From: Patella vulgata
Lineage: Eukaryota; Mollusca; Gastropoda; Patellidae
Direction: 5' to 3'
DNA: 64,000 nt
Assembly: GCF_932274485.2 (NCBI RefSeq)
Contig: NC_065885.2
Location: 32,067,062-32,131,061, forward strand
Of the stretch, positions 23,240 to 35,652 are shown piece after piece (position 1 is the first letter of the stretch; each line of letters opens with the position of its first letter). The notes under the pieces are model-generated. The model was not told the DNA's origin, made no database searches, and was given only the letters and a program-made list of their open reading frames with translations. The translations under genes were made by a program, and so were the position numbers.

Positions 23240-23985
23240 TAAATGAATAAATAATAAAATCACTTACAGAAACAATAAATGTTTCGACCAATAAAAACAT
23301 TACGATTTCATACGTGTTTCGGACCTTACTTGGTTTGAGTCCAGAGGAAAGATGCTACGATTATGTTGATTGATTTCAGAAGAAATATGCTACGATTATT
23401 TGGGTTGAGGTAAGAAGACAGGTAATTCATTTTAGTTTTTGTTAAGAAAGTGTCCTATCGAATTCCGGAGGTAAGAAGAAAGATAAGTTTATTTTGGTTT
23501 ATGGTAAGAAAGTGTCCTATCGAATTCCGAATTCTTGCGACGATTACATTCAAGAATTTTGTTCATGGATATTCTTTTGCTAGGTACATAAATCAACCTA
23601 ACAAGTTCGTCTCGATGTCTGGTCCACCTCTATGTGAATAGTGTGCAAACTAAAATCAACCACTTCTAACTTTATATTATAAATTATTCAAACACTGTAA
23701 GCTATCGAATAGCTAAAAATAGAAAAACAAACGAGAACTTGTTATAGACGTTAAAGCAGTTTTTAACTAGTGGTGGGTGGAAATGATAGTTGATGTAAAC
23801 TGATCAAGGAGCGTGACACAGCTAATTGGTCTATTTATTTATAACAAGAAGACACGTATAAGATATATTCCGTAGAGCATAATTGGGTCATCTACAGTAT
23901 TTGACCACTTAAAATGGTAATAGGCCTGATAATTGAAATTATAGATCCAAATTGTTTATTAAGACCCAATAAATTAAACATGTTA
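23240..23985. other. No recognisable gene; short direct repeats
   Basis: The word AAGAAAGTGTCCTATCGAAT occurs at about 23444 and 23506, and GATGCTACGATTATGTTGAT-like words at about 23351 and 23387. Nothing else was recognised. Confidence 0.4.
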
Positions 23986-23989
23986 AAGA

Positions 23990-24370
23990 TACATTATGGG
24001 AGATTAGATAAAAAGATGGTAGTTCTCACTATAATAGTTAAAAACTAGATAATTTAAAAGAAATTTGCTGAAAATTTCTGTCAAATTGATCCACCCTGAC
24101 CGAGTATTTAGCGATTGAATTTTGGTCCTAGCCTCGATCATCATTACTAAAGTCGGTATGATAAAAAGCATAGTCTCGATTATCCATTTGTTTGATTTAA
24201 TCAGAAGCAGGAGACCATGTTATAATCCAGTAAATATCGAAGGCTAGCGACGCCATTGAGAGTTGATTATGGTCTGGATAAGTTACTTAATGTCGAATTA
24301 ATAATTTAGATAACATTTCAGGCCTAGAGAAAGACCTGCAGACTTAGCTCTTGCATAATGTATGTTTAAT
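23990..24370 (+). repeat. Interspersed repeat family R1, copy 2
   Basis: This is the longest uninterrupted R1 copy. Landmarks are CATTATGGGAGATTAGATAA, CTAGCCTCGATCATCATTAC, TAGTCTCGATTATCCATTTG, AACATTTCAGGCCTAGAGAA and TTAGCTCTTGCATAATGTA. It allows the insertion point in copy 3 to be placed. Confidence 0.65.
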
Positions 24371-24493
24371 TATTACAGTTCTCGGTCTGTAATGCGTGTG
24401 CATTACTTATAGATTACTATCCAACACCTAAGCCTGTCTGTTGACCATCTTACATGATACACAGTGGTGGTCAAGTTCACATTTGTTGATGAT

Positions 24494-24765
24494 CAAAGCA
24501 GTGTCGCTTGGAGCACCCGAGTCTCACTTGAAGTATATCGGAAGATAACTAAGATGGAATTATGTATACTTTATATGTTGATAACGGTATGAGTCCTAAA
24601 TTCATGATTATAATTCTATTAGTTCGATGTCAAAACAGTGTCGCTTGAAGTAGCCGAGTCTCACTTAAAGTATATCGGAAGATAACTAAAATGTAATTAA
24701 GTATACTTTGTATGTTGATAACGGTATGAGTCCTAAATTCATAATTATAATTCCATAAGTTACAT
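24494..24765 (+). repeat. Tandem duplication, two units of about 137 bp
   Basis: Both units contain GTGTCGCTTG, CCGAGTCTCACTT, AAGTATATCGGAAGATAACT and TGTTGATAACGGTATGAGTC. Differences are scattered substitutions, so the duplication is moderately old. Confidence 0.8.
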
Positions 24766-24769
24766 GAAT

Positions 24770-26755
24770 TTACTTAACGACCAAAGAAGCTAATAATTGT
24801 ATTGTAACGCGAATATTAAAGAAATTGGTCAAATATACATTTCCAGATGCAGTGCTGAACGTCTACGCGATTCTTTACAAAATTCCACCGCAACTGCTGT
24901 TGGTCGTATAAAAGGGTATAAAAGACCACTGTAACCTAGTCTTTAACGATTCCAAGTCGTCCACAACAACATCGGTGGTGTAAAGACTTTTCAGGTTTTG
25001 ATGACAACCCGCGGCTTTTTAAATCGTTTTAGCGCTAGGTGGCATTGGTTGGAATTTTGCTTTTCAACTAATATCCATTACATAATAAGAAATAATTATT
25101 TCACCTATAACAATTGTATGTCTGATCTCGAATACCGTCAGGTCTGAGATCATCAAACTTGGGCCTTTAACCATTGGCGGTTCGAGACTATATACTGTTT
25201 TGTAACGCAATGACCTGAAGCAATGACCCGAGAAATCCCTCTGGATTGGCTTCTGATACTTGAGCTTTTGAGGGAGTTTGTCTATTCTTCCGGTTCAGTC
25301 AACAACAGTACAGCAACATGTGACAGCCCTTCGTTTAATCTGGGGGTCTTCCTTAAAACTTTGGACAGTAATTTAAGGTATTGAAAACGGCAAAAGTATT
25401 ATTCGTCTCCAACCAGTATTGTTTACATTGAAATGTGTCGATAGCCTCGTTTGTCACGCAATTAGTTTTTCTGCAATATTCTGCTATGCACTGGTTAATT
25501 GGGCATATTAAAATCGTGAGTCATGACGTAACGTTATGTAAACATATTTGGTTCAATTTGGAGCTCTGTTTAAAGCGAAATGATATTGTTAGTCATAATT
25601 TGGAACATAAATTTGCTTCCTTTACAGCCGTCTTAGGGGGGATTAGCTCTAATCAAACGAAACACTGCAAATGTTTAATACACCATGCGAGAGGCACATT
25701 AAGCTAATGAAGCAGTGTTCACTATCTTCAAAATAGTTCTGTATATAAAAAAACATCAAATTATGCAAAGTATTCAGCTTGAAATATACTACCAGCTTAT
25801 TTCTACTGAAGATGGAAACGATATGATATATTTTATAAGGAAGTATTAGGTTACTTATTACGCGTGTGCCTTCTTTGCGTTCACCAAAAAGTTGTCGTTG
25901 CCAGTTAATCGTGTCGTGTGACAGATGACATCAAATGCACAGAATTTGTAAGATATGAGAAGCTATAATATGGTGGTGGCTTTCAACTGTTATCATAGTT
26001 ATATGCCGGAGCAAAACAGAGCCCCCCAACCCCCATCCCAACTCACATGTACAAGGACATTAAGACCATCGGTTCGGAGGATCTTGGTACGAATACCGGT
26101 TATGTCAACGTAAAAAAAAGATATTTATGGCCCCCCTGAGGCTTCATTGGCCCCGGAGCGATCCGTTGGCGGTGTCCCCGCTCCCTGGCCCCGTCGTTAT
26201 CCGATTAGGGACCCACACGAGGAGCCACATTTTGTAGACTGAAATTTGGGAACATAAATAGTCCGATCTGGGGATAGGGAACATATCCTTATTTTGAATT
26301 TATGCCCATACGAAAAGAACCACTCTGTCAAATAATAATTAAACGCCCGATCTAATTAGAATGTTTGCAGATACTGTTGTTTTCTGTAATGTTTATATCT
26401 TTGAATCCTATTTAGGCTATTAATTTAATTTAATTTATATACACCCCATCTCCATACTTCTTTTGTCTGTTTGTATTTATTTGCCATGTATATATTGTTT
26501 GTATGTAACTGTAATGTTTGTGCATATGGTATCTGATGAATCAGTAGACTTAAATAAAGTCCTTGGCTTGTCTGTGAAATTAATATTGTTTGCAAATGTT
26601 CGACATAATATACATGACACTGGTATCGGTTTTAAATGTCAATGGAACTAATGGCAATACTTTGTTAGTCACATGGCTTTTTGGCTATACTTCTTTTGGT
26701 CAAATTATCTTCTATGGTAGAGAAGAGACGGACGGGTGAATGAACTCATTTACAC
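24770..26755. other. No recognisable gene; one GC-rich patch
   Basis: Frames here are short and unremarkable. A patch at about 26130-26225 is markedly GC-richer than its surroundings and could be a remnant of a coding exon or an old repeat, but neither strand gives a recognisable protein. Confidence 0.35.
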
Positions 26756-26761
26756 CTGAGA

Positions 26762-27108
26762 CTTTAATAAAATGAATTGAAATGGGGTTTAACGTCCTAC
26801 TGTTTTATTCTTGGCTAATGAAGACGCGCTTGCAAACGCCATACAATGTGTTATGAGGGAAACCTTTTTCCGGGCAGCGGACTACGGCCTACACTTAATG
26901 AATTCCATCTGCCTAGGGATCTTTTACGTGCACGACAATGTATACACGGGACCTCGGTTTTTCGTCCCATTGTCAGACCCTCCGTCCTGCACCACTGACA
27001 AGGGGAAACCACGTCGGAAAATCCCGATGAACATTCTCGACCAATGCAGGGATGGAACACACGACCTACAGGCTAGCGAGCCAGCGTCTTACCCACCGTA
27101 GCCCCCGA
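26762..27108 (-). repeat. SINE-2, apparently full length
   Basis: Read on the minus strand it starts with GGGGGCTACGGTGGGTAAGA and CGCTGGCTCGCTAGC (A-box region), a degenerate B-box region near GTGTTCCATCCCTGCA, then TCGGGATTTTCCGACGTGG, GTCAGTGGTGCAGGACGGAG, GTGCACGTAAAAGATCCCTA, and the 3' end GGACGTTAAACCCCATTTCA followed by ATTCATTTTATTA. The tRNA-like head and the recurring 3' end mark it as a tRNA-derived SINE. The open frames in it are not genes. Confidence 0.8.
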
Positions 27109-27157
27109 CTTTAATAGACTTAAAGATGCAAATCTGTGTAATAGCGTAATGACTTCT

Positions 27158-28597
27158 GAGCCCTGTTTCACAAAAACTTAAACTAAAATCACTAAAATAG
27201 ATTTTAATTAAAATCAAACTATAATTTAAAATTGTATGCGTTTCACGAAGATAGACTGTAACATAAAATGCAATTTTAATAGATTTTAGTTAAAATTGCT
27301 TGCGCTCTCGCAGTGCACAATTCCGGCGAGAGCACTTAGGGTGTAAGCATACCCTTCGGAACTGAAGAGAGTTTCATACGTTGTAACAGTGTCTGTATGG
27401 TCAGACGGTCGTAGAGAGATGAAATAAGTATGTTTATTGCGTGTTATTCGCTTTGAAAAGTATCAGTTGGTTGGCCTTGATTTACTCGCAGGCTTCAATG
27501 GAAATAATGCGTAGGGATAAACTAAATCGCTAGAATTTAGTAGTTTTATGGTATTTTGGATAACAGAAACTATTGAGAAATTGTCACAAACATGTGATAT
27601 TTCTGACTCAAACGATTAATCTAGACTAAAATATTGTCGAATTTTAAAAGTATGTAATAACTTTCAAACTAATACACGAAATAACAAATCTTCCGATGCC
27701 TAGATTTGAATATATCAGTTCTATGGACCCTTTCAATAATAATTTGAAAATGCCAAAGTGCCCCACTCTTTATTAGATAATGCCTTTCCAATAAAATGAT
27801 TTTTTCCCAATATAAATTACTCTTGGCTCCTATATAAATCATCATAACCCCAAATTCATAAATACTTTGCATATGGCGTATCTAGTATTATAGGACTGAC
27901 TGGGTTTCGATTCCTCGGTTGTACGTGACAGGGAGTAGGGTCGCCCGTCCAACCTTGTGGGTTTTCTCCAGGTCCCCCGGTTTCCTCCCACTACTAAAGA
28001 CTCCTACACGCAAACGAATTATTCAAATAAAATTAAACCTAGTTTGTGTCTAGTGGACGTTAAACCCCATCTCTCTCTCTTGAATTGTTTTTTTTTGTTC
28101 TTGGGGTTATAATTTGGGGTGTCATCTAATTGCTTATATTGCCTTACAATAAAATAAACGGGTGGGCCGCAGCTATATAGTTCCCATGCAATGAAAAGAA
28201 ATTGAATGAAAATTATTTTTGTGAATGATAGTATGTTTAAATTATATAACCCGGGCCATTGGCAATATTATCATTATTCCAAATATATCTATATGTCGCA
28301 ATAGATCTCCCAACGCAGCTCTAAACAATGTTTGTTAATGTTGTGATTTTAAGTTAGGAGAGGGTGTCGGCTGCCCTAAGTTAAAATTGATTGTAGTTAA
28401 AATTGTCCCTAAAATAGTTTTGTGAAACGCCACTATTTTAAGTTAAGATACAATTTTAACTTAAAATATTATTTTAGTGGATTTTATCTAAAATGCTTAA
28501 AATCGTTTTGTGAAACGCATCTATCTTAAGTTAGGATGGAATTTTAGTTTAATACGATTTTAAGGAGATTTAAGTTTTTGTGAAACGGGGCCCCGAG
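27158..28597. mobile_element. 1.44-kb non-autonomous DNA element with GTTTCACAAAAACTTAAA ends
   Basis: The left end GAGCCCTGTTTCACAAAAAC and the reversed right end GGGCCCCGTTTCACAAAAAC agree at 18 of 20 positions and continue with TTAAA on both sides. Subterminal words TTTTGTGAAACG, GTTAAAATTG and AAGTTAAAAT recur several times in the first 150 bp and the last 250 bp in both orientations, like transposase-binding iterons. No transposase was seen. A SINE-1 has inserted at about 27891-28082. Exact target duplication is unclear (GAG flanks both sides). Confidence 0.7.
27891..28082 (+). repeat. SINE-1 copy, 5'-truncated, nested in the 1.44-kb element
   Basis: It starts at the B-box region GGGTTTCGATTCCTCGGTTG, has the core CCTTGTGGGTTTTCTCCAGG and ends with GTGGACGTTAAACCCCATCT and CTCTCTCT. 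The A-box half is absent. Confidence 0.8.
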
Positions 28598-28934
28598 TGT
28601 ATTTTCCTGAGTATAGGGCGATACAGGTAAACATTTCCTGCTGTTTGTTTTACATCAATTGTACTAGTGTACCGTGGTTTTCCCTTTTACCAGTGTATGA
28701 AATAACAGGGAATTCTTCTTAAATTCTTAACACGAAAGTCTACGAAGTAATGTGTAGATGGATATGATTGGTCTCTTTTTAGCATGTGTTTAATATGAAG
28801 CGGGATGACGATTAATTGAGTAACTCGTACAGTCGAAATATATCACCAGTGTCCGGTTTGTGAGAATTTACATATCTGAATTTGGCAACATTTAGTATAA
28901 TAGTGCTTGATGAATTCACGTAACTAACAAATAG

Positions 28935-29260
28935 TTTGCTGTACTTTGCAATTAAGCCATTAGACCAACAGGTCATCTCAAACCCAATAGTCTTCGTCCT
29001 TTTAAAATCCCAGCATAGACCATCGGCCAGTCAACAATAAATGGCGAGGCAGGATAATGATTTTCGTTCTGGAACACCTGTATCACTTCTTGTTTGATGG
29101 GTTCGCGTAGATAACCGCATTTTGCTGTACTTTTGCATTTAAACCATTAAATGCAGCCCAATTTCTTAACTATAATTAGTGACGGTTGATGTGGGCGGGG
29201 CAATGATACTTACTTTTTGGAACATCTCATAGGAGTTCATATAGCTAACGAAAAACATTT
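28935..29260 (+). repeat. Diverged tandem duplication, about 185-bp period
   Basis: TTTGCTGTACTTTGCAATTA (about 28938) and TTTGCTGTACTTTTGCATTT (about 29121) each precede CCATTA, a GGCGGGG or GGCGAGG patch, ATGATTTTC or ATGATACTT and GGAACA. The match is partial, so this is an old duplication. Confidence 0.5.
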
Positions 29261-29264
29261 CATT

Positions 29265-30330
29265 TGGTACATGTTCAAATTGTATCTTAATTTCACACTT
29301 TCACACATTCTTTAAGACGTCATAACCCTCTCAATATTTCAATTGCTTTAAATGGTATACCGGCAGTTGAAGCAAACTGTTAGATTACTCTAAGCTTTAC
29401 TTATATTTAGCAATTAAAACAAGTTGGTTGAAAACAGATACTCGATGTAACCCTCATGTATACATTATATCCATTTTGTTTCTGATATTTGTGTGTCACA
29501 TCATGGTCAATAAAATCGTTTTCAGTTAATAAAGCAACAATAATGTAACGACGTCACTAACAAAATTGAATATGGAAAATGTTAAGGATTTATTGAATAT
29601 TCTATATAACTGCACTGTGGTATACTGAAGTCAATAGTTATAGACTAATGAATTCTATATCAACAATATAAACACGACGTGACAGATCATCGGCAATTTA
29701 ATTTGGCAGGTTTGCTTAGTTGCGATAAAAATGAATCCGTATAACTAAGGTGGATGATTTTGAATAAATTAATAAATGGCAAATCACTACCGCAGTATTT
29801 TCACTAACACCAAGGTGTTTTTGAAAGAATGTGGAAAATACACAATAGGACAGACAATTTACCCTACTCCTTATCACAAAAAATAAATTTCGTGTGGAGG
29901 TATTATGGCGTCACCCATGTCCGGATATCCGGTCACATTTGTTTGTGTACATTCTCCAGGTCACAACTGTTATCCGATTTTAATAAAACTAAAATATATG
30001 TTTATATCCCAACGATCATGGAAGGGTTCGATTTTTAAAAGGCAACCTCCTGGATTACGACCGCTGGTTGTACGGTAAATCGCCAGATTTAGCTTTTGGA
30101 CTCTTCAGAGGTCACAATTTATTTTCGATTTTAAATTTCGTTCAAATATTAACAAAGCAATTGCCGATCATTTCGAATTTTGGACCAAAACTTCCCATTA
30201 AAATGGCGGAAAAGCCGTAATACATGCGCATCGGACCTTCCGTTCCTACAACTTTTATGTGAAATATGTACATAGTTTGTGAATCCTCCATGATGCCAAA
30301 ATTATGGTCCGATTCAGATGAAAAGTAACA
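29265..30330. other. AT-rich stretch without a recognisable gene
   Basis: No recognisable protein, RNA or shared repeat was seen. Confidence 0.4.
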
Positions 30331-30332
30331 TA

Positions 30333-31390
30333 TATACTCAACGACAAAAGAAACGCATATTTAAAAAAAAATCAGGGTAATTTAAAATGGCCGTGGAACG
30401 GGTAAGGGTTGTGATAGGAGGACAATTCTTCTTTTTTTAGAATCATAATTAACATTACTATGATGCTTCTATAAAATCAAAACGAGGCTGAAACTTACAT
30501 GGACGCAATAAGTCAGTTTATAACAGCTCTGGGTAATCGGGCCATGGTTCCTCGAACTGCTTCTGTAAATTTCACAGCTGTCTTTGGCCTGAGAACTATT
30601 TGGTCAATCCTCCTTTTAAGCCCGTCCGAAAGGTGTTCTATGGGGTTGATATCTGGACTCACTGGTGGCCATGGTAACATATTGATGTCCGTTCAATGCC
30701 AAATAGTCTCGTGTCGCCCCCGGCACCATTGGGTCTTGTATTATCCTGCTGCATTATCCATTGTTGTCTTCTAAAAAGTGGCACCACTGGTACTCAATAG
30801 GTTTGAATGACTTGGCTGATGTAAACCTGGGCAGTGACACCATTTCCGCGACAAGGGCCAATATTTGAAAGACAACCGGTCCTACTGTCTCATTAAAACC
30901 AATACCGGTCCATGCCATGATATTTTGTCCTCCCCATGGATCATGTTCCAAAACATTTATATCATCATACCACTCTCGTCGTCTACGCCATCCTCACTCT
31001 GCCATCTGCTCTGGACACACAAAACCGACAATCATCCGGGAATAATACTCTTTGATATTGCCGTTGACGCCATTGGTGATATTTTCTAGCCCATTGCAGG
31101 CGTCGTCCACGTTGTCGTTATATCAGCACTGGTCGCCGGCATCTGATATTTTCACTGCAAAGCCGCGGTCGTAGTGGCGCATCACTAATTGGTGTCTGGT
31201 GGATGCCGATTGTCTGTCTGGTAGTTGCTGTTACTTGTTGGAAGCGATTTTGTCTATGTTGTATGTAAATTAGGCGATCTTGTCTGTTGGTAGTTACTCT
31301 TGGTCTGCTGGTACACCGCCTATCATCAGCTGAGCTCGTCAGGTTGAATCGGTTCCGCAGACGGTGGATAGTTAAAGTTTGTAGCAACCA
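30333..31390 (-). pseudogene. Tc1/mariner-like transposase, decayed
   Basis: On the minus strand from about 31387 the pieces run in family order: end of the helix-turn-helix region (LTIHRLRNRFN, then SRPRVTT), RQRGRRLQWARKYHQWRQRQ, LFPDDCRFCVSRADGRVRMA (around the first catalytic Asp), MAWTGIGFN, QQDNTRP-like sequence (second Asp), PDINPIEHLSDGLKRRIDQI (third catalytic residue, Glu), and RLPRAVIN followed by LIASM. They sit in different frames with stops and small indels, so the gene is dead. At the 3' side, 30336-30366 (CTCAACGACAAAAGAAACGC) looks like one terminal inverted repeat. The N-terminal DNA-binding half and the other inverted repeat are missing, replaced by unrelated sequence from about 31390. 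Confidence 0.85.
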
Positions 31391-31394
31391 CCCG

Positions 31395-31855
31395 TGCGGT
31401 CGGTCGTAGCGTTTTTATGAATCTATGTGTATCCTCATACAAGAAGGTGTATATTTGATGTGATTTTAACCATGATAAAGACTGGGATTTAATCATTATT
31501 TTTGGTGGGCTTTTCGCGGAATTTTTCCTGTCTGTCACTATTTTTTTTAAAACTTTAAATAACTCAGCTACTGTCGAGCTAAGCACTTGACTAGTACTGA
31601 TGTTGATCTTGGTAGATAACTGCCACCATGCTGTAATAGAACTAAGCTCAGCTCAGCTACCCATACGTACGCGGCGCGAAAATCTGCCAAAACTCTAAAA
31701 CTACCTTGACGGAACGTATCCCGTGACGATACGGATACGTGATACGGATGGGAAAATTTCTACTTGCCAAAAATTTCTATTCTCTCTAACCCGCTCCGAT
31801 GCAGACTCAGCGAGTCTGTTAATGGAAATTCCTACATCTTCTCCCTACAAGAACT
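31395..31855. other. No recognisable gene
   Basis: Sequence between the Tc1 relic and the LINE relic; neither strand gives a recognisable protein. Confidence 0.35.
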
Positions 31856-31859
31856 ACAT

Positions 31860-32595
31860 GGCCGTCAACCCTAGTACGCACATTCTACCGATCACATTAC
31901 CACTGTTTTACATGATCTATACTAGCTTCCTAATCACACCGTATCACTTCCAAAATACTTACACTAACTTACTCTACATTACATTCAGATAATTCACCAG
32001 ATTACCTTAAATCCCTTATCATCATATTATATACTCCATCCCGCACACCCCGATCTCAAAATAACAACTTACTTACACCTTTTTATCCTTCCACATCTTA
32101 TGGTAAATGCTCTTTTTCCTACGCTTCTCCTTTTCTGTGGAATACCTTACCGCTCAATATTAAACTATCTGATAGCAAATGAAATGAAATGAAGTTTAAC
32201 GTCCTACTGTTCTGCTTCTAAACTGGGCTAATGAAGACGGGCTATCTGATAGCATTTTAAGTTTTAAACGCAATTCAAAAACACACCCTTTTGTTGACTA
32301 CTATGGATTTTAATACATGTATCCGAGTTCATTTTTTTCTGTTTTAGGCGCTGTTCTATTTTATCCTTTATTACTTTTAGCTATTTTAATTTGTTTGTTA
32401 CATGTCATATGTTATTATAAACTCTACTGCCATATTTTGATTGTTATCCTATGCCATGTTAATTTCTTTTATCATCCATTTAATTTTATTTTTCTATGTG
32501 TGATGTCCACAAAATGTTAACTGCACCATTGAGCTGTATTTTATATTGGTAATAGGCGCATTATAAATAAATTATTATTATTATTATTATTATTA
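31860..32595 (+). pseudogene. LINE 3' end (CR1/L2-like) with (TTA)n tail
   Basis: The translation, across a few frame changes, contains SDNSPDYLKSLIII, LYTPSRTPRSQNNNLLTPFY, SYGKCSFSYASPFLWNTLPL and NIKLSDS, and continues after an inserted SINE with ILSFKRNSKTHPFVDYYGF and a stop. This is the C-terminus of a CR1/L2-like ORF2 protein. The 3' UTR ends with TAGGCGCATTATAAATAAAT and a (TTA)n tail at about 32568-32595. The 5' part is missing. It is a separate subfamily from the ends at 7.7 and 21.3 kb. Confidence 0.8.
32178..32241 (-). repeat. 5'-truncated SINE-2 inserted in the LINE, with 13-bp target duplication
   Basis: The 64-bp insert has the SINE-2 3' end (AAGTTTAACGTCCTACTGTT, CTGGGCTAATGAAGACGGG) and an (ATGAA)n-like tail. 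CTATCTGATAGCA flanks it on both sides (32165-32177 and 32242-32254). Removing the insert restores the LINE reading frame across the site. Confidence 0.9.
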
Positions 32596-32599
32596 ATTA

Positions 32600-34925
32600 T
32601 ATATCCTCAGAGTCATAGTCATTAATTATTCTATTGGCGAATTATTTATGATGTAATTAATCATGTGATTGGTCAATCATGCCAAATGTGAAATGGTAAC
32701 TTTCTGATCACGTGCTTTTAGACATAGAATCTATCCTTGAACTTAGACCCCTTTTCCTGTTATTCAAACAATATTTCATAAACGATTTAATTTGCGTCTT
32801 AAATAAACTCATACCATAGCTTATATACTGACAATGGAGAATAATTAATCAAGGCTATAATATTATTATACATATGTGTTCTTTAGCACAAATCCCCCAT
32901 CCATATTACTACATAATAGTAGGCTACAATTTTTAACTGGTTGTTTTTCTTCAAAGCATTGGGAAAATAATAGGGTAAATCCTACCGATATCCGTCCATC
33001 TATTGCAAAATGTGGTCACAAATTGCATGGCAACCGCTTGTATGTTTTCTATTCATTTTATACCACTGACAAAATGATGCAGATAAAAGACACTATGTCT
33101 ATAAACGTGAAGCACAATTTTACAATAAAATAAATGAAAAGCAAGCTGAAATTGTAAGAATTATAAAAATTAAAATTTCAGTCATTTTTGTGAATATCAG
33201 TATCATCATCATACAAACCTGCATTGAGCAAAGGTGAAAATCCATTAAAGCACAATCAATATTTCTTCTAAGACAGTATAGTTCCTGTAGTCTGCTATAT
33301 CCTTCTTTTATTATTTTACACGCCGTACATTCCAACCAATTCCACAATAAGATAGATTAGCAGTTGTCGATTAAGTTTTACAATACAGCTACAAAGGCTT
33401 TGAAGAAAATCATTCAGATAAAGCAATCATCTCTTTGTTACTGCTAATTTTAAACTTGAGCATCACTGTATAATTACTGACTGCTTGGCATTTATCACGT
33501 ATGATACTGTCGATAAATTGTTTTGTTTCATTATAGTCTCTACTTATGCACTCACACTTATGCACTAAACTATTATCAATATTATTATATAACAGTTTTC
33601 CATATTCATTTTATTTCTTAGTACGCTATGATTCGTATACCATGGAAATTGATAACTGTTTGGTGTATATATTAGGTTTGAGGGTATCTTAGATAACTTT
33701 ATACAAATTCTTGGTCGTTATCTTGTTTTAAAAAGTAAGTAAACGTTGCACTTCGTGAAAAGTTTATTATGTTTGTTAGTTTACTTTCAGAAGTATTGCC
33801 ATCCTCAGTCGGAATGTGGTTCCGGTTTTCTTTTCACATCCATTTATAGAATTAAGAATCCCGCGGCACTTGCTATCCGTAAATCCAGTCCTTTAAGTGG
33901 GGTATTCATATACTGGTCTGCGGCCACCTCGATCATTTTACCGTTTCTCGATGCCTGTTCGATATTTTCAGTGTTTCGCCTTCTACTCACGTGAAATCAT
34001 TTCCCGCCGTCCATTCATCGATTCGTGACGTCACACATTTAGGGTGTAGCCATAGACTTTATTAACAAGACATTTGTTTTATGGTGGTGGTATATCAGTC
34101 GTATTTTACGACTTGTTATAAGTGAAATGATGCGGAATAGATGATTATGATAGGAACGTGATAACTCGACTGGCAGCTTATATAACCCATCTGGAATAGG
34201 AGCGTGTTAAGAGGACTATGTCGTATCCACCAGGTCGTGTAAATACCGTATGCCTTCGGGATTACAAATCAGATTTAGTGCACTGGGACTTAATCCATGC
34301 ATGGTGAACGGTCTGGATACAAATAACTACTGTAAATAAATTTAACGGCAACTCAAAGTATGGAACTGGTAAACCATCCCTTGGGAATACAACGTACGAA
34401 GAACTATCTAAAATTGGAATCAAACTCATTTTAAACTTATAAACAATTATCAACAGATTTATGGCGAAAACTAAATTACCCACATTTGAATAGTCTTTAA
34501 TTTCCTATTAATAATGAGCATGGGATTTCCTTATCTAGAAACAGCAAATACATTTATAAAATTCGTTTGATTGATATCATTCCAAGGGAAAGTGTAGACA
34601 GTGTGATATCCATAGTGATGCTGCAAACAATCGTGTGTAATACAAAATCCCCTATGAATTATTATATCCAAATCGTTTATTGCGCCAAACAAATTATTTC
34701 CATGACATAACTAAGATCATATATGTGCCGACTTGACTGCAATTGCAAAGTTTATACATTTGCAAGAACAGCTTGTAATAATTCTCTAGTGCTAGAAGAC
34801 GCGAAGAAGAAACTCGCAGCATGCTACACGAACCGGAATATAAGAAAACCAATCTATAAAAGGGGCGCCACACTCCGTGCTTCTTCTCTTACTCTGTTTC
34901 TAGTCGATTTGATTACATTAATAGA
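32600..34925. other. AT-rich stretch without a recognisable gene
   Basis: Several frames of 60-85 residues occur but none resembles a known family or has convincing splice sites. No shared repeat was seen. Confidence 0.35.
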
Positions 34926-35139
34926 ACAAAAATAAAGTAGATATCGTAGACGACAAAATTTAAAACGACTTTTCAAATGTATGTAATTTAAACTATAAAT
35001 TCATGGGAATCTGCTATTGTCACATGGCAGTTGTCATTTTGTAATAATAACCCGTATGATATGTAGGGTGTTGATGTAAATACAAAACCTGGTATACGTA
35101 ATTATTCTACACATAAACTTGGATCTTCTCTACGTTTAA

Positions 35140-35414
35140 AGGCTCAATACCACTCTTGTTGTAACTGAATAATATGTCCTAATCTTTATTCTGGTCAACA
35201 AATTGTACTATTTTACAATATTCCAATTAATTGATGATACAAATTTCATCTTAACACACCTAATTTAAAAAATTGGACAAATTTAACTAAATGATTTGAA
35301 AAGCTTTTCAAATGTGACTTGAATTTAAAAATATTTTTGAACCCTTTGGACAAGTAAAATAGGATTTAATGGATAATTATTTACACAACAGGTAGCAAGA
35401 GTGTTATTGTCCCT
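35140..35414. mobile_element. TTAA MITE (Kolobok/T2-like), 275 bp, in unit 1
   Basis: The element starts AGGCTCAATACCACTCTTG and its reversed other end is AGGGACAATAACACTCTTG; 16 of 19 positions agree. TTAA flanks both sides (35136-35139 and 35415-35418). TTAA targets with ends reading TTAAAGG fit the T2/Kolobok type known from Xenopus; piggyBac also uses TTAA, but its ends normally start with CCC or CCY. No protein is encoded. Confidence 0.75.
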
Positions 35415-35652
35415 TTAAGTAACGTATAAGACTGAGAAACACAAATAAAGTAGATATCGTAGACGACAAAATTTAAAACGACTTTTCAAATGTATGTAAT
35501 TTAAACTATAAATTCATGGGAATCTGCTATTGTCACATGGCAGTTGTCATTTTGTAATAATAACCCGTATGATATGTAGGGTGTTGATGTAAATACAAAA
35601 CCTGGTATACGTAATTATTCTACACATAAACTTGGATCTTCTCTACGTTTAA

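Noticed and set aside
26811-27101. 96-residue open frame
   Set aside because: It is antisense to the full-length SINE-2 and translates its body.
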